From positions 17,995-81,994 of the forward strand of contig WRHK01000009.1 of assembly GCA_009783295.1 (NCBI GenBank): DNA of 64,000 bases, in the 5' to 3' direction. The notes under the pieces were generated by a model. The model was not told the DNA's origin. It ran no database searches and saw nothing but the letters and a program-made list of their open reading frames with translations. How positions within the stretch are numbered: position 1 is the stretch's first letter; each line of letters begins with the position of its first letter. A program made the translations under genes and the position numbers. The DNA comes from Promicromonosporaceae bacterium (GTDB lineage: Bacteria > Actinomycetota > Actinomycetes > Actinomycetales > Cellulomonadaceae). Below, piece after piece: positions 26,702 to 36,565 of the stretch.

Positions 26702-28192
26702 TCAGGCGCGGGCGCCGTCGCGCAGCCGCGCCTTGACCTCCACCTGGGTGCCGCCGCCCTCGCGCTCGGACCACTCGATCGACCCGCTGAGCTCGTTGGT
26801 CACGAGCGTGCGCACGATCTGGTTGCCCAGACCGGACCCCGCGGCGCGGCCCAGGGTCGCGACGTCCTTCTCGCCCAGCCCCACGCCGTCGTCGGCCACC
26901 CGGACCGTGAGCTCGGAGCCGGACCGCTCGACGTCGATCTGGACCGTCCCGGTCTCGCGCTCGTCGGGGAACCCGTGCTCCACGGCGTTGGTGACCAGCT
27001 CGGTGAGCACCAGCGCGAGCGGCGTCGCGTCCTGCGCGGGGACCAGGCCGAACGACCCGTTCTGCACCGTCCGCACGGACGTCCGCGTGGACGCGACCTC
27101 CGCCGTCATGCGCAGCGCGCGCTGGAGCATGCCGTCGAGCTCGACCTGCTCGTCGAGGGTCTGCGACAGGAACTCGTGGACCAGCGAGATGGTGGCGACG
27201 CGGCGGGTGGCCTCGTCGAGCGCGGCCTTCGCCTCGGGGATCTCCACGCGCCGCGACTGCAGCCGCAGCAGCGCCGCGACCGTGGCCAGGTTGTTCTTCA
27301 CCCGGTGGTGGATCTCGCGGATCGTCGCGTCCTTGGTCATGAGCTCGCGCTCGCGGCGTCGCAGCTCGGACACGTCGCGGCACAGCAGCACTGCGCCGAT
27401 GCGGTGCCCGTGGTCGGTGAGGGGCAGCGCGCGCAGCGACAGCGCGACGCCGCGCGTGTCGATGTCCGTGCGCCACGGCGCGCGGCCCATGACCACGAGG
27501 GGAAGCGACTCGTCGACCGTCGACGCGTGCTCGATGAGCCCGCTGGTGACCTCGACGAGCGACTGCCCGACGAGCGGCCCGATGACGCCCAGGCGGTGGA
27601 AGCACGACAGCGCGTTCGGCGAGGCGTAGAGCACCTCGCCCTCGGAGTTGAGGCGGATCAGCCCGTCACCGACGCGCGGCGCGCCCCGCCGCGGGCCCGT
27701 CGCGGCGTTGGGCACGGGGTACTCACCCCGCGCGATCATCGCCATGAGGTCGTCGGCCGACTCGACGTAGTTGAGCTCGAGCCGCGACGGCGTGCGCCCG
27801 GACCCGAGGTTGGTCTGCCGCGCGACGACGGCGATCGCCCGCCCGGCGTGCACCACGGGGACGGCCTCCTCGCGCACCGCGTACGCGCCGAACCAGCGCG
27901 GCTCGCGCGGGCGCTGGGAGCGCACCTCGCGCAGCGCGGCCTCGAGCTGCGGGCGCTGACCCTCCGAGGCGATGGACCCGACGATGTCGTCGTAGTGCAC
28001 CGTCGCCCCCGTCGAGGGACGGCACTGCGCGACGGCCACGAAGCCTCCGTCACGCGACGGCAGCCACAGCACGAGGTCCGCGAAGGCGAGGTCGGAGACC
28101 AGCTGCCAGTCGCCGACCAGCAGGTGGAGCCACTCGATGTCGCCGGGCGCGAGGTCGGCATGCTGGGCAATCAGGTCACTCATGGCGGACAC
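26702..28192 (-). CDS. pdtaS: PdtaS-like sensor histidine kinase (HisKA_2)
   Basis: 496 residues, soluble (no membrane span). An N-terminal GAF-like domain (about 1-150) and a PAS-like domain (about 175-285) precede the HisKA_2 motif IREIHHRVKNNLATVAALLRLQ and an HATPase region (VLTELVTNAVEHGFP, VADDGVGLG). The M. tuberculosis homologue phosphorylates the RNA-binding antiterminator PdtaR; pdtaR is not in this window. Convergent with whiB1 as in mycobacteria. I take GTG 28192 because the resulting MSAMSDLIAQH aligns with the family start; ATG 28183 is the alternative. Confidence 0.92.
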   Translation of the reverse strand: MSAMSDLIAQHADLAPGDIEWLHLLVGDWQLVSDLAFADLVLWLPSRDGGFVAVAQCRPSTGATVHYDDIVGSIASEGQRPQLEAALREVRSQRPREPRWFGAYAVREEAVPVVHAGRAIAVVARQTNLGSGRTPSRLELNYVESADDLMAMIARGEYPVPNAATGPRRGAPRVGDGLIRLNSEGEVLYASPNALSCFHRLGVIGPLVGQSLVEVTSGLIEHASTVDESLPLVVMGRAPWRTDIDTRGVALSLRALPLTDHGHRIGAVLLCRDVSELRRRERELMTKDATIREIHHRVKNNLATVAALLRLQSRRVEIPEAKAALDEATRRVATISLVHEFLSQTLDEQVELDGMLQRALRMTAEVASTRTSVRTVQNGSFGLVPAQDATPLALVLTELVTNAVEHGFPDERETGTVQIDVERSGSELTVRVADDGVGLGEKDVATLGRAAGSGLGNQIVRTLVTNELSGSIEWSEREGGGTQVEVKARLRDGARA

Positions 28193-28289
28193 GGGGTCCA
28201 GCGTACGTGGCGCGGCCTGCGGAAAGCCTGATCAACGGCGGCCCCTGAGGATAGAGTGCAGCCACCGGACACCCGGCTTGGAGGGCCCC

Positions 28290-28796
28290 GTGCACCTGAG
28301 CGTCGAGCAGACCTATCCCGCGAGCGTCGAGGACGTCGCGGCGATGCTTGCTGACGAGTCGTTCGTGCGCTGGCGCGCCGAGCGCACCACGGGGACGGGC
28401 ACGGTCGACCAGGCCGACGTCGACCCCGGCACCGACGGTGGGTTCACGGTTCTGGTGCGGCGCACGCTGCCCACCTCGCTGATCCCCGCACAGGCGCGGC
28501 CCTTCGTCGGGGCCCGGCTCGAGGTGCGGCAGGCGGAGGTCTGGGAGGCCCCGCGCGGCGACCGCCGCTACGGCACGGTCGCGCTGGAGATCACGGGGGC
28601 GCCGGTGCGCCTCACGGGCACGATCTCGCTGGAGCCCCTCCCCGAGGGCGGGACGCGCCTGGCGTACACGGGCGAGGTCCGGGCGACGGTGCCCCTCTTC
28701 GCCTCGGTGGTCGAGGAGGCGACGGCGGGGACCGTGCGGTCGACGCTCGCCGCAGAGGAGCTCGCGGGCCGCGACTGGCTCGCCGGCGTCCGCTGA
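28290..28796 (+). CDS. DUF2505 family protein
   Basis: 168 residues from GTG 28290, with GAGG just before. Shape and motifs (HLSVEQTYPASVEDVAAMLADESFVRWRA..., ending VPLFASVVEEATAGTVRSTLAAEE) match the actinobacterial DUF2505 family, which has a START/polyketide-cyclase-like fold expected to hold a small hydrophobic ligand. No function is established. It diverges from pdtaS and is followed by a 362-bp gap containing the cellobiose operators. Confidence 0.78.
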   Translation: MHLSVEQTYPASVEDVAAMLADESFVRWRAERTTGTGTVDQADVDPGTDGGFTVLVRRTLPTSLIPAQARPFVGARLEVRQAEVWEAPRGDRRYGTVALEITGAPVRLTGTISLEPLPEGGTRLAYTGEVRATVPLFASVVEEATAGTVRSTLAAEELAGRDWLAGVR

Positions 28797-28977
28797 GGCA
28801 TCTCCCACGGGGGTCTCGTACCCCTCTGCGGCGCCACCGTCCCATAACGATGTGATCACAGGGCCGCGGCACATATCGCCTCTGACCTGCGAAGACATGT
28901 CAAGCCGACGCTCCGCGCCCGTCGCAGCACGACTGGTGACTTGACGCGAATCGACGCGCGGGACCACCATTCACGCA

Positions 28978-29019
28978 TTGACGTGGGAGCGCTACCACAG
29001 CCTCGTGGGAGCGCTACCA
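28978..29019 (+). promoter_or_regulatory. cebE promoter with tandem LacI-type (CebR) operators
   Basis: Two identical 14-mers TGGGAGCGCTACCA at 28984-28997 and 29006-29019 are 22 bp apart (two helical turns). They match the CebR operator consensus TGGGAGCGCTCCCA known from streptomycetes. A TTGACG element (28978-28983) abuts the first and another lies at 28941-28946, so bound repressor would block the promoter. A cebR-like gene lies downstream at 34302. The remaining part of 28797-29158 shows nothing else. Confidence 0.85.
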
Positions 29020-29158
29020 GGTCAGGAAGTCGGCTGGACCGAGGTTCCATGGCGCACAGAAGCGCCCCATGGACCTCACGGGAAACCTTCACGTCCCGCC
29101 ATGCCGACCTACAGCCCGCAGGGCCGCCGCTTGGGCGCCCTCAGACAAGGAGGTCACA

Positions 29159-30529
29159 GTGAAGAACGCGACCAGGAAGGGTCTCGTCGCCGTCGCCGGC
29201 GTCGCCGCCCTTGCGCTCACGGTCACGGCTTGCTCGGGGAGCAACGGCGGTTCGGGCAGTGCGTCCGCCGGCGGCCAGGTCACCATCAAGATCAGCACGT
29301 TCAACAACCCCGGCTTCGGCAAGTCCACCGCCCAGAAGCCCGGCGCCGACCTGTGGACCGAGTACGAGAAGCTCCACCCGAACGTGAAGATCGTCGAGGA
29401 CAACGCCGCCTCGTCCGACGACGCTCGCAACGCGTTCAACACCGCCATGTCGTCCGGCACGGGTGCCTACGACATCCAGATGGCCGACATCGACTGGATG
29501 CCTTCCATCACCGCGATCGCCGACAAGTTCACGGACCTCGCCCCCTACGCGAAGACCGCGAACGGCGACTGGCTCGACTGGAAGACCGCTCAGGGCACCG
29601 TCGACGGCAAGCAGATCGGTCTCGGCACCGACATCGGCCCCGAGGGCATCTGCTTCCGCAGCGACCTGCTCTCCGCTGCCGGCCTCCCCTCCACGCGTGA
29701 CGCCGTCGCCACCGCCCTCGGCGGCAAGGACGCCACGTGGCAGAAGTACTTCGACCTGGGCAAGCAGTACGTCCAGGCGTCGGGTGGCAAGGCCTGGTTC
29801 GACTCGGCCGCCGCTACCTACCAGGGCATGGTCAACCAGGTCCAGTACTCGTACGTGAACAAGGACGGCAGCACCATCGACCCGTCCACGAACACGACGA
29901 TCAAGAACCTGTACACCCAGGTCACCACCGCCGCCAAGGACGACAAGGAGTCGGCCGGCCTCGGTCAGTGGACCGACGCCTGGGGCGCCGCGATGAAGAG
30001 CGACAAGTTCGCGACGATGCTCTGCCCCGCGTGGATCATCAACAACATCAAGGGCAACGCCGGCGAGACCTTCAAGGGTTGGGACATCGCCGACGTCTTC
30101 CCGGGCAACCCGGACGTGAAGAACGACCAGGGCCAGCCCGCCACCGGTGGTAACTGGGGCGGTTCGTTCCTCGTCGTCCCGAAGCAGTCGAAGGTCGCCG
30201 ACGAGGCCGCCAAGCTCGCCGCGTGGATCACGGCCCCTGCCCAGCAGCAGAAGGTCTTCCTCGCCGCCTCGAACTTCCCCAGCTCGCCGACCGCTCAGGC
30301 CGACCCGCAGGTGAAGGGCAAGACCGACCCGTTCCTCAACAACGCTCCGGTCGGTACGATCTTCGCCAGCCGCGCTGCTGCGGTGAACGTCGTCCCGTTC
30401 AAGGGCGCGAAGTACTTCGACATCCAGACGGCGATGGCCAACGCCCTCAACCGCGTGGACGTCGACAAGTCGCAGTCTGCCGCCGACTCCTGGAACCAGT
30501 GGGTCCAGGACGTCAAGGCCCTGGGCTGA
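29159..30529 (+). CDS. cebE: cellobiose/cellodextrin-binding lipoprotein of an ABC importer
   Basis: 456 residues from GTG 29159 (AAGGAGG upstream). Lipoprotein signal peptide with lipobox LTVTAC (Cys25), then a Ser/Gly linker and a family 1 extracellular sugar-binding fold (VTIKISTFNNPGFGK ... WTEYEKLHPNVKI...). Anchored outside the membrane, it delivers oligosaccharide to the CebF/CebG channel. Cellobiose specificity is inferred from the CebR-type operators, the permease pair, the beta-glucosidase and the cellobiose phosphorylase nearby. No ATPase gene is in the cluster, as usual where a shared MsiK-type ATPase serves several importers. Confidence 0.87.
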   Translation: MKNATRKGLVAVAGVAALALTVTACSGSNGGSGSASAGGQVTIKISTFNNPGFGKSTAQKPGADLWTEYEKLHPNVKIVEDNAASSDDARNAFNTAMSSGTGAYDIQMADIDWMPSITAIADKFTDLAPYAKTANGDWLDWKTAQGTVDGKQIGLGTDIGPEGICFRSDLLSAAGLPSTRDAVATALGGKDATWQKYFDLGKQYVQASGGKAWFDSAAATYQGMVNQVQYSYVNKDGSTIDPSTNTTIKNLYTQVTTAAKDDKESAGLGQWTDAWGAAMKSDKFATMLCPAWIINNIKGNAGETFKGWDIADVFPGNPDVKNDQGQPATGGNWGGSFLVVPKQSKVADEAAKLAAWITAPAQQQKVFLAASNFPSSPTAQADPQVKGKTDPFLNNAPVGTIFASRAAAVNVVPFKGAKYFDIQTAMANALNRVDVDKSQSAADSWNQWVQDVKALG

Positions 30530-30540
30530 CGGTAGCCACG

Positions 30541-30602
30541 CGTCAGGCCTGATCGCCTGACGCACCAGGTCCGGGGGTGTCCGCCCGCGCGGGCACCCCC
30601 GG
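30541..30602 (+). terminator. intercistronic stem-loops between cebE and cebF
   Basis: CGTCAGGC/GCCTGACG (30541-30548, 30555-30562) and CCGGGGGTG/CACCCCCGG (30571-30579, 30594-30602) form two hairpins right after cebE. Hairpins here typically attenuate downstream transcription or protect the binding-protein mRNA, giving more binding protein than permease. Such a role is inferred. Confidence 0.65.
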
Positions 30603-30648
30603 GTCCGTTCCACCCGTCCCCGTCCCTCCTGCCGCCGAAGGAAGTGCA

Positions 30649-31725
30649 GTGTCTGCCACGCCGGTCGCCCCGAACAAGCCCCCGCAGAGCCCGCCGCCCG
30701 CTCGCGACGACGCCTACGAGCGCAAGCTGCGCGCCCGAGGCCGCCGCGGCCGGTTCGACGTCAAGGCCTCGCCGTACCTGTACATCTCGCCGTTCTTCCT
30801 GCTGTTCCTGCTCGTGGGCCTGTTCCCGCTGCTCTACACGGGGTGGATCGCGACGCGAAACTGGAACACCCTGACCGGTGACGGCGGCGTCGCCGTCTGC
30901 GGCCTCATCTGCAACTCCACCGAGCCGTCGATCTGGGCCAACTTCCAGTGGGTGATGCACCAGCACGTCTTCTGGATCGCGCTGCGCAACACCTTCTCGA
31001 TCTTCGCGCTGTCGACCATCCCGCAGATCATCATGGCGCTGATCCTCGCGGCGATCCTCGACGCCAACCTCAAGGCCAAGACCTTCTGGCGCATGGGCGT
31101 GCTGCTGCCCTACGTCATCGCCCCGTCCGCGGCGGCGATCATCTTCTCCCAGATCTTCTCGGACCAGGGCGGCCTCATCAACACGGTGATCGGCTGGATC
31201 GGTCTGGACCCCATCCGCTGGCATGCCAACACCCTGGCCAGCCACATCGCCATCGCGACGATCGTCAACTTCCGCTGGACGGGCTACAACACGCTCATCC
31301 TGCTGGCCGCCATGCAGGCCATCCCGCGCGACGTCTTCGAGGCGGCCGTGGTCGACGGCGCCGGCCGGTTCCGGCAGTTCTTCTCGGTGACCATCCCGAT
31401 GCTGCGCCCGACGCTCATCTTCGTGATCATCACGTCGACCATCGGCGGCCTGCAGATCTTCGACGAGCCGCAGCTGTTCACCCAGGGCACCTCTGGGTAC
31501 GGCGGCCACAGCAACCAGTTCCTCACGGTGTCCCTGTTCTTGTGGAACCAGGGCTTCAACTCCGTGACGCCCGGCACGCCGAACCTCGGCCGTGCGGCCG
31601 CGGCCGCGTGGATCCTGTTCGTCATCGTGGTCATCTTCGCGGTGCTGAACTACGTGCTCACGCAGCGGATCGCGTCCGACGCCGGCCCGAAGCAGCGCAA
31701 GAAGAAGAAGGCGGTCGCCCGATGA
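30649..31725 (+). CDS. cebF: cellobiose ABC importer permease (MalF type)
   Basis: 358 residues. I take GTG 30649 since AAGGAA sits seven bases upstream; an ATG-like earlier extension would be Pro-rich linker. Six membrane spans begin near residue 42 (YLYISPFFLLFLLVGLFPLL). The ATPase-contact EAA loop is FEAAVVDGAGRFRQFFSVTIPMLRP. Forms the translocation channel with CebG for sugar captured by CebE. The stop overlaps the cebG start (ATGA). Confidence 0.9.
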   Translation: MSATPVAPNKPPQSPPPARDDAYERKLRARGRRGRFDVKASPYLYISPFFLLFLLVGLFPLLYTGWIATRNWNTLTGDGGVAVCGLICNSTEPSIWANFQWVMHQHVFWIALRNTFSIFALSTIPQIIMALILAAILDANLKAKTFWRMGVLLPYVIAPSAAAIIFSQIFSDQGGLINTVIGWIGLDPIRWHANTLASHIAIATIVNFRWTGYNTLILLAAMQAIPRDVFEAAVVDGAGRFRQFFSVTIPMLRPTLIFVIITSTIGGLQIFDEPQLFTQGTSGYGGHSNQFLTVSLFLWNQGFNSVTPGTPNLGRAAAAAWILFVIVVIFAVLNYVLTQRIASDAGPKQRKKKKAVAR

Positions 31726-32639
31726 GCAACGAAGTCTCCGTCGCCACCCTGCGCCAGTACGGCGGCAACGGCGTCGCCAACGCCGCCCAGCGCAAGCGCA
31801 AGCTCGCCGTCACGTCGGAGGGCCGCCGTCCCGGCTGGGTCTCCTACACGTACCTGACGATCGCGCTGCTGCTGGTGATCTTCCCGCTGTACTACGCGTT
31901 CTCCATCGCGTCGCAGCCGACGCCGGACACGCAGTACGGCCCCCAGGCCCTCAAGTTCGGCTCGGGCCTCTTCACGAACCTCAGCAACGCGTTCGAGGAG
32001 CTCGGCTACTGGCACGCGCTCGGCGGCACCTTCATGGTCTCCGCGGTCTGCTCGGTCACGACGGTCCTGTTCGCGACGCTGGCCGGCTACTCGTTCTCGA
32101 AGCTCAGCTTCCGCGGACGCAAGGGCCTGCTGCTGTTCGTCGTGGCCACCATGGCCATCCCGACGCAGCTCGCCGTCGTGCCGCTGTTCGTGCTCATGAA
32201 CAAGCTGCACCTGTTCGGCTCGCTGTGGGCCGTGGTCATCCCCGGCATCGTCACCGCGTTCGGCGTGTTCTGGATGACGCAGTACCTCGAGGGCGCGCTC
32301 CCCTACGAGCTCATCGAGGCCGCCCGCATGGACGGCGCGTCGATGATCCGCACCTTCTGGAACGTCGCGATCCCGGCCGCCCGCCCCGCCATGGCGATGC
32401 TGTTCCTGTTCACCTTCGTGGCCCAGTGGACCAACTACTTCTGGCCCACGATCATCCTGGGCCCGAACAAGGGCAACATGCTCACCACGGCCGCCGCGGC
32501 CCTGAAGGGCGCGCACTTCACGGACTACACGCTGATCATGTCCGGCGTGATCCTGACCGCGGCCCCGCTGATCATCCTGTTCTTCTTCATGGGTCGTCAG
32601 CTGGTCTCCGGCATCATGGCCGGCGCCGTCAAGGGCTGA
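31722..32639 (+). CDS. cebG: cellobiose ABC importer permease (MalG type)
   Basis: 305 residues from ATG 31722 in the ATGA overlap with cebF. A short cytoplasmic arm, then six spans starting near residue 46 (YTYLTIALLLVIFPLYYAF). The EAA loop is YELIEAARMDGASMIRTFWNVAIP, the signature that contacts the ATPase. With CebF it forms the inner-membrane channel. A strong hairpin follows, yet the GH1 gene begins only 109 bp on, so it may be partly co-transcribed. Confidence 0.9.
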   Translation: MSNEVSVATLRQYGGNGVANAAQRKRKLAVTSEGRRPGWVSYTYLTIALLLVIFPLYYAFSIASQPTPDTQYGPQALKFGSGLFTNLSNAFEELGYWHALGGTFMVSAVCSVTTVLFATLAGYSFSKLSFRGRKGLLLFVVATMAIPTQLAVVPLFVLMNKLHLFGSLWAVVIPGIVTAFGVFWMTQYLEGALPYELIEAARMDGASMIRTFWNVAIPAARPAMAMLFLFTFVAQWTNYFWPTIILGPNKGNMLTTAAAALKGAHFTDYTLIMSGVILTAAPLIILFFFMGRQLVSGIMAGAVKG

Positions 32640-32653
32640 TCCGCCCGCACCTG

Positions 32654-32689
32654 CGACGGCCGGCGGCGGATCATCGCCGCCGGCCGTCG
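32654..32689 (+). terminator. hairpin after cebG
   Basis: A perfect 15-bp stem (32654-32668 with 32675-32689, arm CGACGGCCGGCGGCG) with GATCAT loop, 14 bp after the cebG stop. Confidence 0.85.
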
Positions 32690-32748
32690 TCGTCCCGGGC
32701 CTGAGAAGATGGCCAACACCGCGTGAGAATTCCCACCGAGGAGCATCG

Positions 32749-34301
<1,553 letters not shown>

Positions 34302-34305
<4 letters not shown>

Positions 34306-35309
34306 GCAGCGTTCCCCCCACGCTCGACGACGTCGCGCGCGAAGCCCGCGTCTCGCGCTCGACCGCGTCGCGCGCCATCAACGGCGGCGACCGGGTCTCC
34401 CCCGAGGCGCAGGCGGCGGTCGATGACGCCGTCGCGCGGCTGGGCTACACGCCCAACCGTGCGGCGCGCTCCCTGGTGACGCGGCGTACCGACTCGATCG
34501 CGCTCGTCGTGCCCGAGCCCGACACGCTGGTGCTCACCGACCCGTTCCTCACGGGCGTGCTGCGCGGCGTCACCGACGGCATCGCGGGCACCGACCTGCA
34601 GCTGGTGCTGCTGCTCAACCGGCAGGGCGAGGCGCCGGGCCGCATCGCCCGCTACCTCGGGTCCGGGCACGTGGACGGCGCCATCGTGGCCTCGCACCAC
34701 CGGCGCGACCAGCTCGAGGCGGCGCTCACGCGCGCGCAGCTGCCCGCAGTGTTCGTGGGGCGGCCCTTCGGCGACGCGACGCACCACTACGTGGACGTCG
34801 ACAACATCGCCGGCGCGCACATGGCCACGCAGCGGCTCGTCGACGTGGGGCGCAAGCGCATCGGCACCATCACCGGGCCGCTCGACATGTCCGCGGGCAT
34901 CGACCGGCTCCAGGGGTGGCGCGAGACCCTCGAGGCCGCCGGGCTGCCCACGGACGCGTTCGTCGAGGGCGACTTCACCGCGATCGGCGGCGCCACCGCC
35001 GCGGAGAAGCTGCTCGACGAGCACCCAGACCTCGACGCGATCTTCGCCGTGTCCGACCTCATGGCCGAGGGCGTGCTGCACACGCTCCACGCCCGGGGCC
35101 TGCGCGTGCCGGAGGACGTCGCGCTCATCGGGTTCGACGACCTGGGCGTCGCCCAGCACACCACCCCCCGCCTGACGACGGTCCACAACCCGGTGGTCCA
35201 GACGACGATGGCGGCGACGGCCACCCTGCTGGGCCTGCTGGCGGGAGCACCGGTGCCGGCGGCACCACAGATCTTCCGGCCGTACCTGGTGGAGGGCGAG
35301 ACGGCCTGA
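34302..35309 (+). CDS. cebR: LacI-family repressor of the cellobiose genes
   Basis: 335 residues from GTG 34302. LacI helix-turn-helix at residues 5-28 (TLDDVAREARVSRSTASRAI) with hinge region RAARSLVTRRTDSIALVVPEP, and a periplasmic-binding-protein-like effector domain to the end (IGFDDLGVAQHTTPRLTTV). It is expected to bind TGGGAGCG(C/T)T(A/C)CCA sites upstream of cebE (28984, 29006) and of the GH94 gene (39096), released by cellobiose. Overlaps the GH1 stop by 4 bp. A family B palindrome begins 17 bp after its stop. Confidence 0.9.
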
Positions 35310-35326
35310 GGGCGCGCGTCTTTGCC

Positions 35327-35388
35327 GTTGTGGGTCCCTGGGACTCCGCTTATCGCGTGTGATAACCGGAGTCCCAGGGACCCACAAC
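35327..35388. repeat. family B palindrome, copy 1
   Basis: A perfect 22-bp inverted repeat (35327-35348 with 35367-35388, arm beginning GTTGTGGGTCCCTGGG and ending ACTCCG) around an 18-nt loop that itself pairs TTATC/GATAA. It lies between the cebR stop and the convergent nuclease gene, 5 bp beyond that gene's stop. It may also act as a bidirectional terminator. Confidence 0.9.
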
Positions 35389-35393
35389 TGTGT

Positions 35394-36413
35394 TCAGCGC
35401 GGGCGCCAGCACGCCTCCTTCAAGCGGGCCGCCACCTCGACGCCCACACGGCCGTGCCACGCGTCGGCTCCCGTGAAGCGCAGCACGGCGCCCCGGTCCG
35501 CCAGGAAGTTCTGGCGGACGCGGTCGTGGAGGAGCGCCCGAGGCGTGCTGTGCACGTCCTCGCCGTCGATCTCGACGAACAGCCAGCGGCCGTCGGGGAG
35601 GCGCCACGCCATGTCGACCCTCGCGACGACTGCGCCCGACGGGTTGCAAAGCTCCAGCTGGAGGCGGTCGGGGCGGACCCCGTGGTCGAGGCACGACAGG
35701 CGCCCCCACGTCTCGGCGGGCGACTCCGAGCCCGGGTCCGAGAGGTCCCACCACTCCCGGGCGAGGACCGCACCCTTGCGCTTGTGCAGCAGCGACCGCG
35801 CCTCCCGGAGGCCCTCGTCGTCGAGCAGGCGGCGGGAGCGGACGTCGTCGAGGATCGCGACGGCGCTGCGCCTCCCGTCCCGCCGGCGCGTGAGCTCCAG
35901 CAGGCCCTGGGCGAGTGCGGCCGGGAGCGGCGCGACGCGGCATCCCGACGTCGTGATCGCCGTCAGGCCGCGCGGCCGCCGGACTCCGGACGCGGCAGCC
36001 GCTCCTCGCGGTGCCCGGGTGGTGTAGCCGACGGCGGGCACGAACTGTCGCGGCAGGCCCCGGACCTCGTAGAGCGCGAGCGCTCCGAGCCCCACGGCTA
36101 CCGCCAGGTCCCCGCGTTCCAGCAGCGCGAGGCGCGCGGCGCGGCGATGGAGGTGGTCGAAGACGGCGCCGGGCTCGGGCCATCCGCGGTCGCGGGCCCA
36201 AGCGGGCGTGCGCTCGGGCGGCGACGTCGGCTCGCAGTCGTACACGCCCGAACCGACACGGACCAGCTCGCGACGTCGGACGCGATCCGCGATCCGCTGG
36301 TGACCGACGCCGTGGGCGACGAGCTGCCGCGAGTGGAGAAGCTGCTCCTGCCGCCGCGCGAGCTCGAGGAGGAGGAGGAGGAGGAGGTCAGGCAAGGGAG
36401 AGGCCGTCCGCAT
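35394..36413 (-). CDS. DUF559/Vsr-like endonuclease-fold protein
   Basis: About 339 residues from ATG 36413; a GTG at 36458 would give 354. The N-terminal domain (LLELARRQEQLLHSRQLVAHGV...) has the AbiEi-type winged-helix look. The C-terminal half holds Asp267 (VARVDMAW), Glu281 and Asp283 (WLFVEIDGEDVHST), the same 14+2 residue spacing as in the nuclease-like gene at 16992. It is paralogous in layout but diverged in sequence. The gene is framed by two inverted copies of the family B palindrome (35327-35388, 36481-36542). No function is established; a DNA-nicking or repair activity is inferred from the fold. Confidence 0.7.
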   Translation of the reverse strand: MRTASPLPDLLLLLLLELARRQEQLLHSRQLVAHGVGHQRIADRVRRRELVRVGSGVYDCEPTSPPERTPAWARDRGWPEPGAVFDHLHRRAARLALLERGDLAVAVGLGALALYEVRGLPRQFVPAVGYTTRAPRGAAAASGVRRPRGLTAITTSGCRVAPLPAALAQGLLELTRRRDGRRSAVAILDDVRSRRLLDDEGLREARSLLHKRKGAVLAREWWDLSDPGSESPAETWGRLSCLDHGVRPDRLQLELCNPSGAVVARVDMAWRLPDGRWLFVEIDGEDVHSTPRALLHDRVRQNFLADRGAVLRFTGADAWHGRVGVEVAARLKEACWRPR

Positions 36414-36480
36414 GGCCCCACCCAAGCGCCCACCGCTGGCCGCAACCCGTCGATCCACAGCCCAACCCGGGCCGGAGACA

Positions 36481-36542
36481 GTTGTGGGTCCCTGGGACTC
36501 CGGTTATCGGGGGCGATAAGCGGAGTCCCAGGGACCCACAAC
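36481..36542. repeat. family B palindrome, copy 2
   Basis: The 22-bp arms (36481-36502, 36521-36542) are identical to those of copy 1. The 18-nt loop GTTATCGGGGGCGATAAG is, when reverse-complemented, nearly the loop of copy 1, so the two copies are inverted with respect to each other around the nuclease gene. It lies 23 bp from the convergently unrelated 3' end of the GH94 gene (36566). Confidence 0.9.
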
Positions 36543-36565
36543 TCACGAGGCAGCGAGGCTCACGC

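Noticed and set aside
32723..32736. GTGAGAATTCCCAC as a third CebR operator before the beta-glucosidase gene
   Set aside because: Arm sequence and centre do not fit TGGGAGCG(C/T)T(A/C)CCA; too weak to list.
35327..36542. Classical insertion sequence
   Set aside because: The enclosed gene is not a transposase, and no target-site duplication is visible outside the palindromes.
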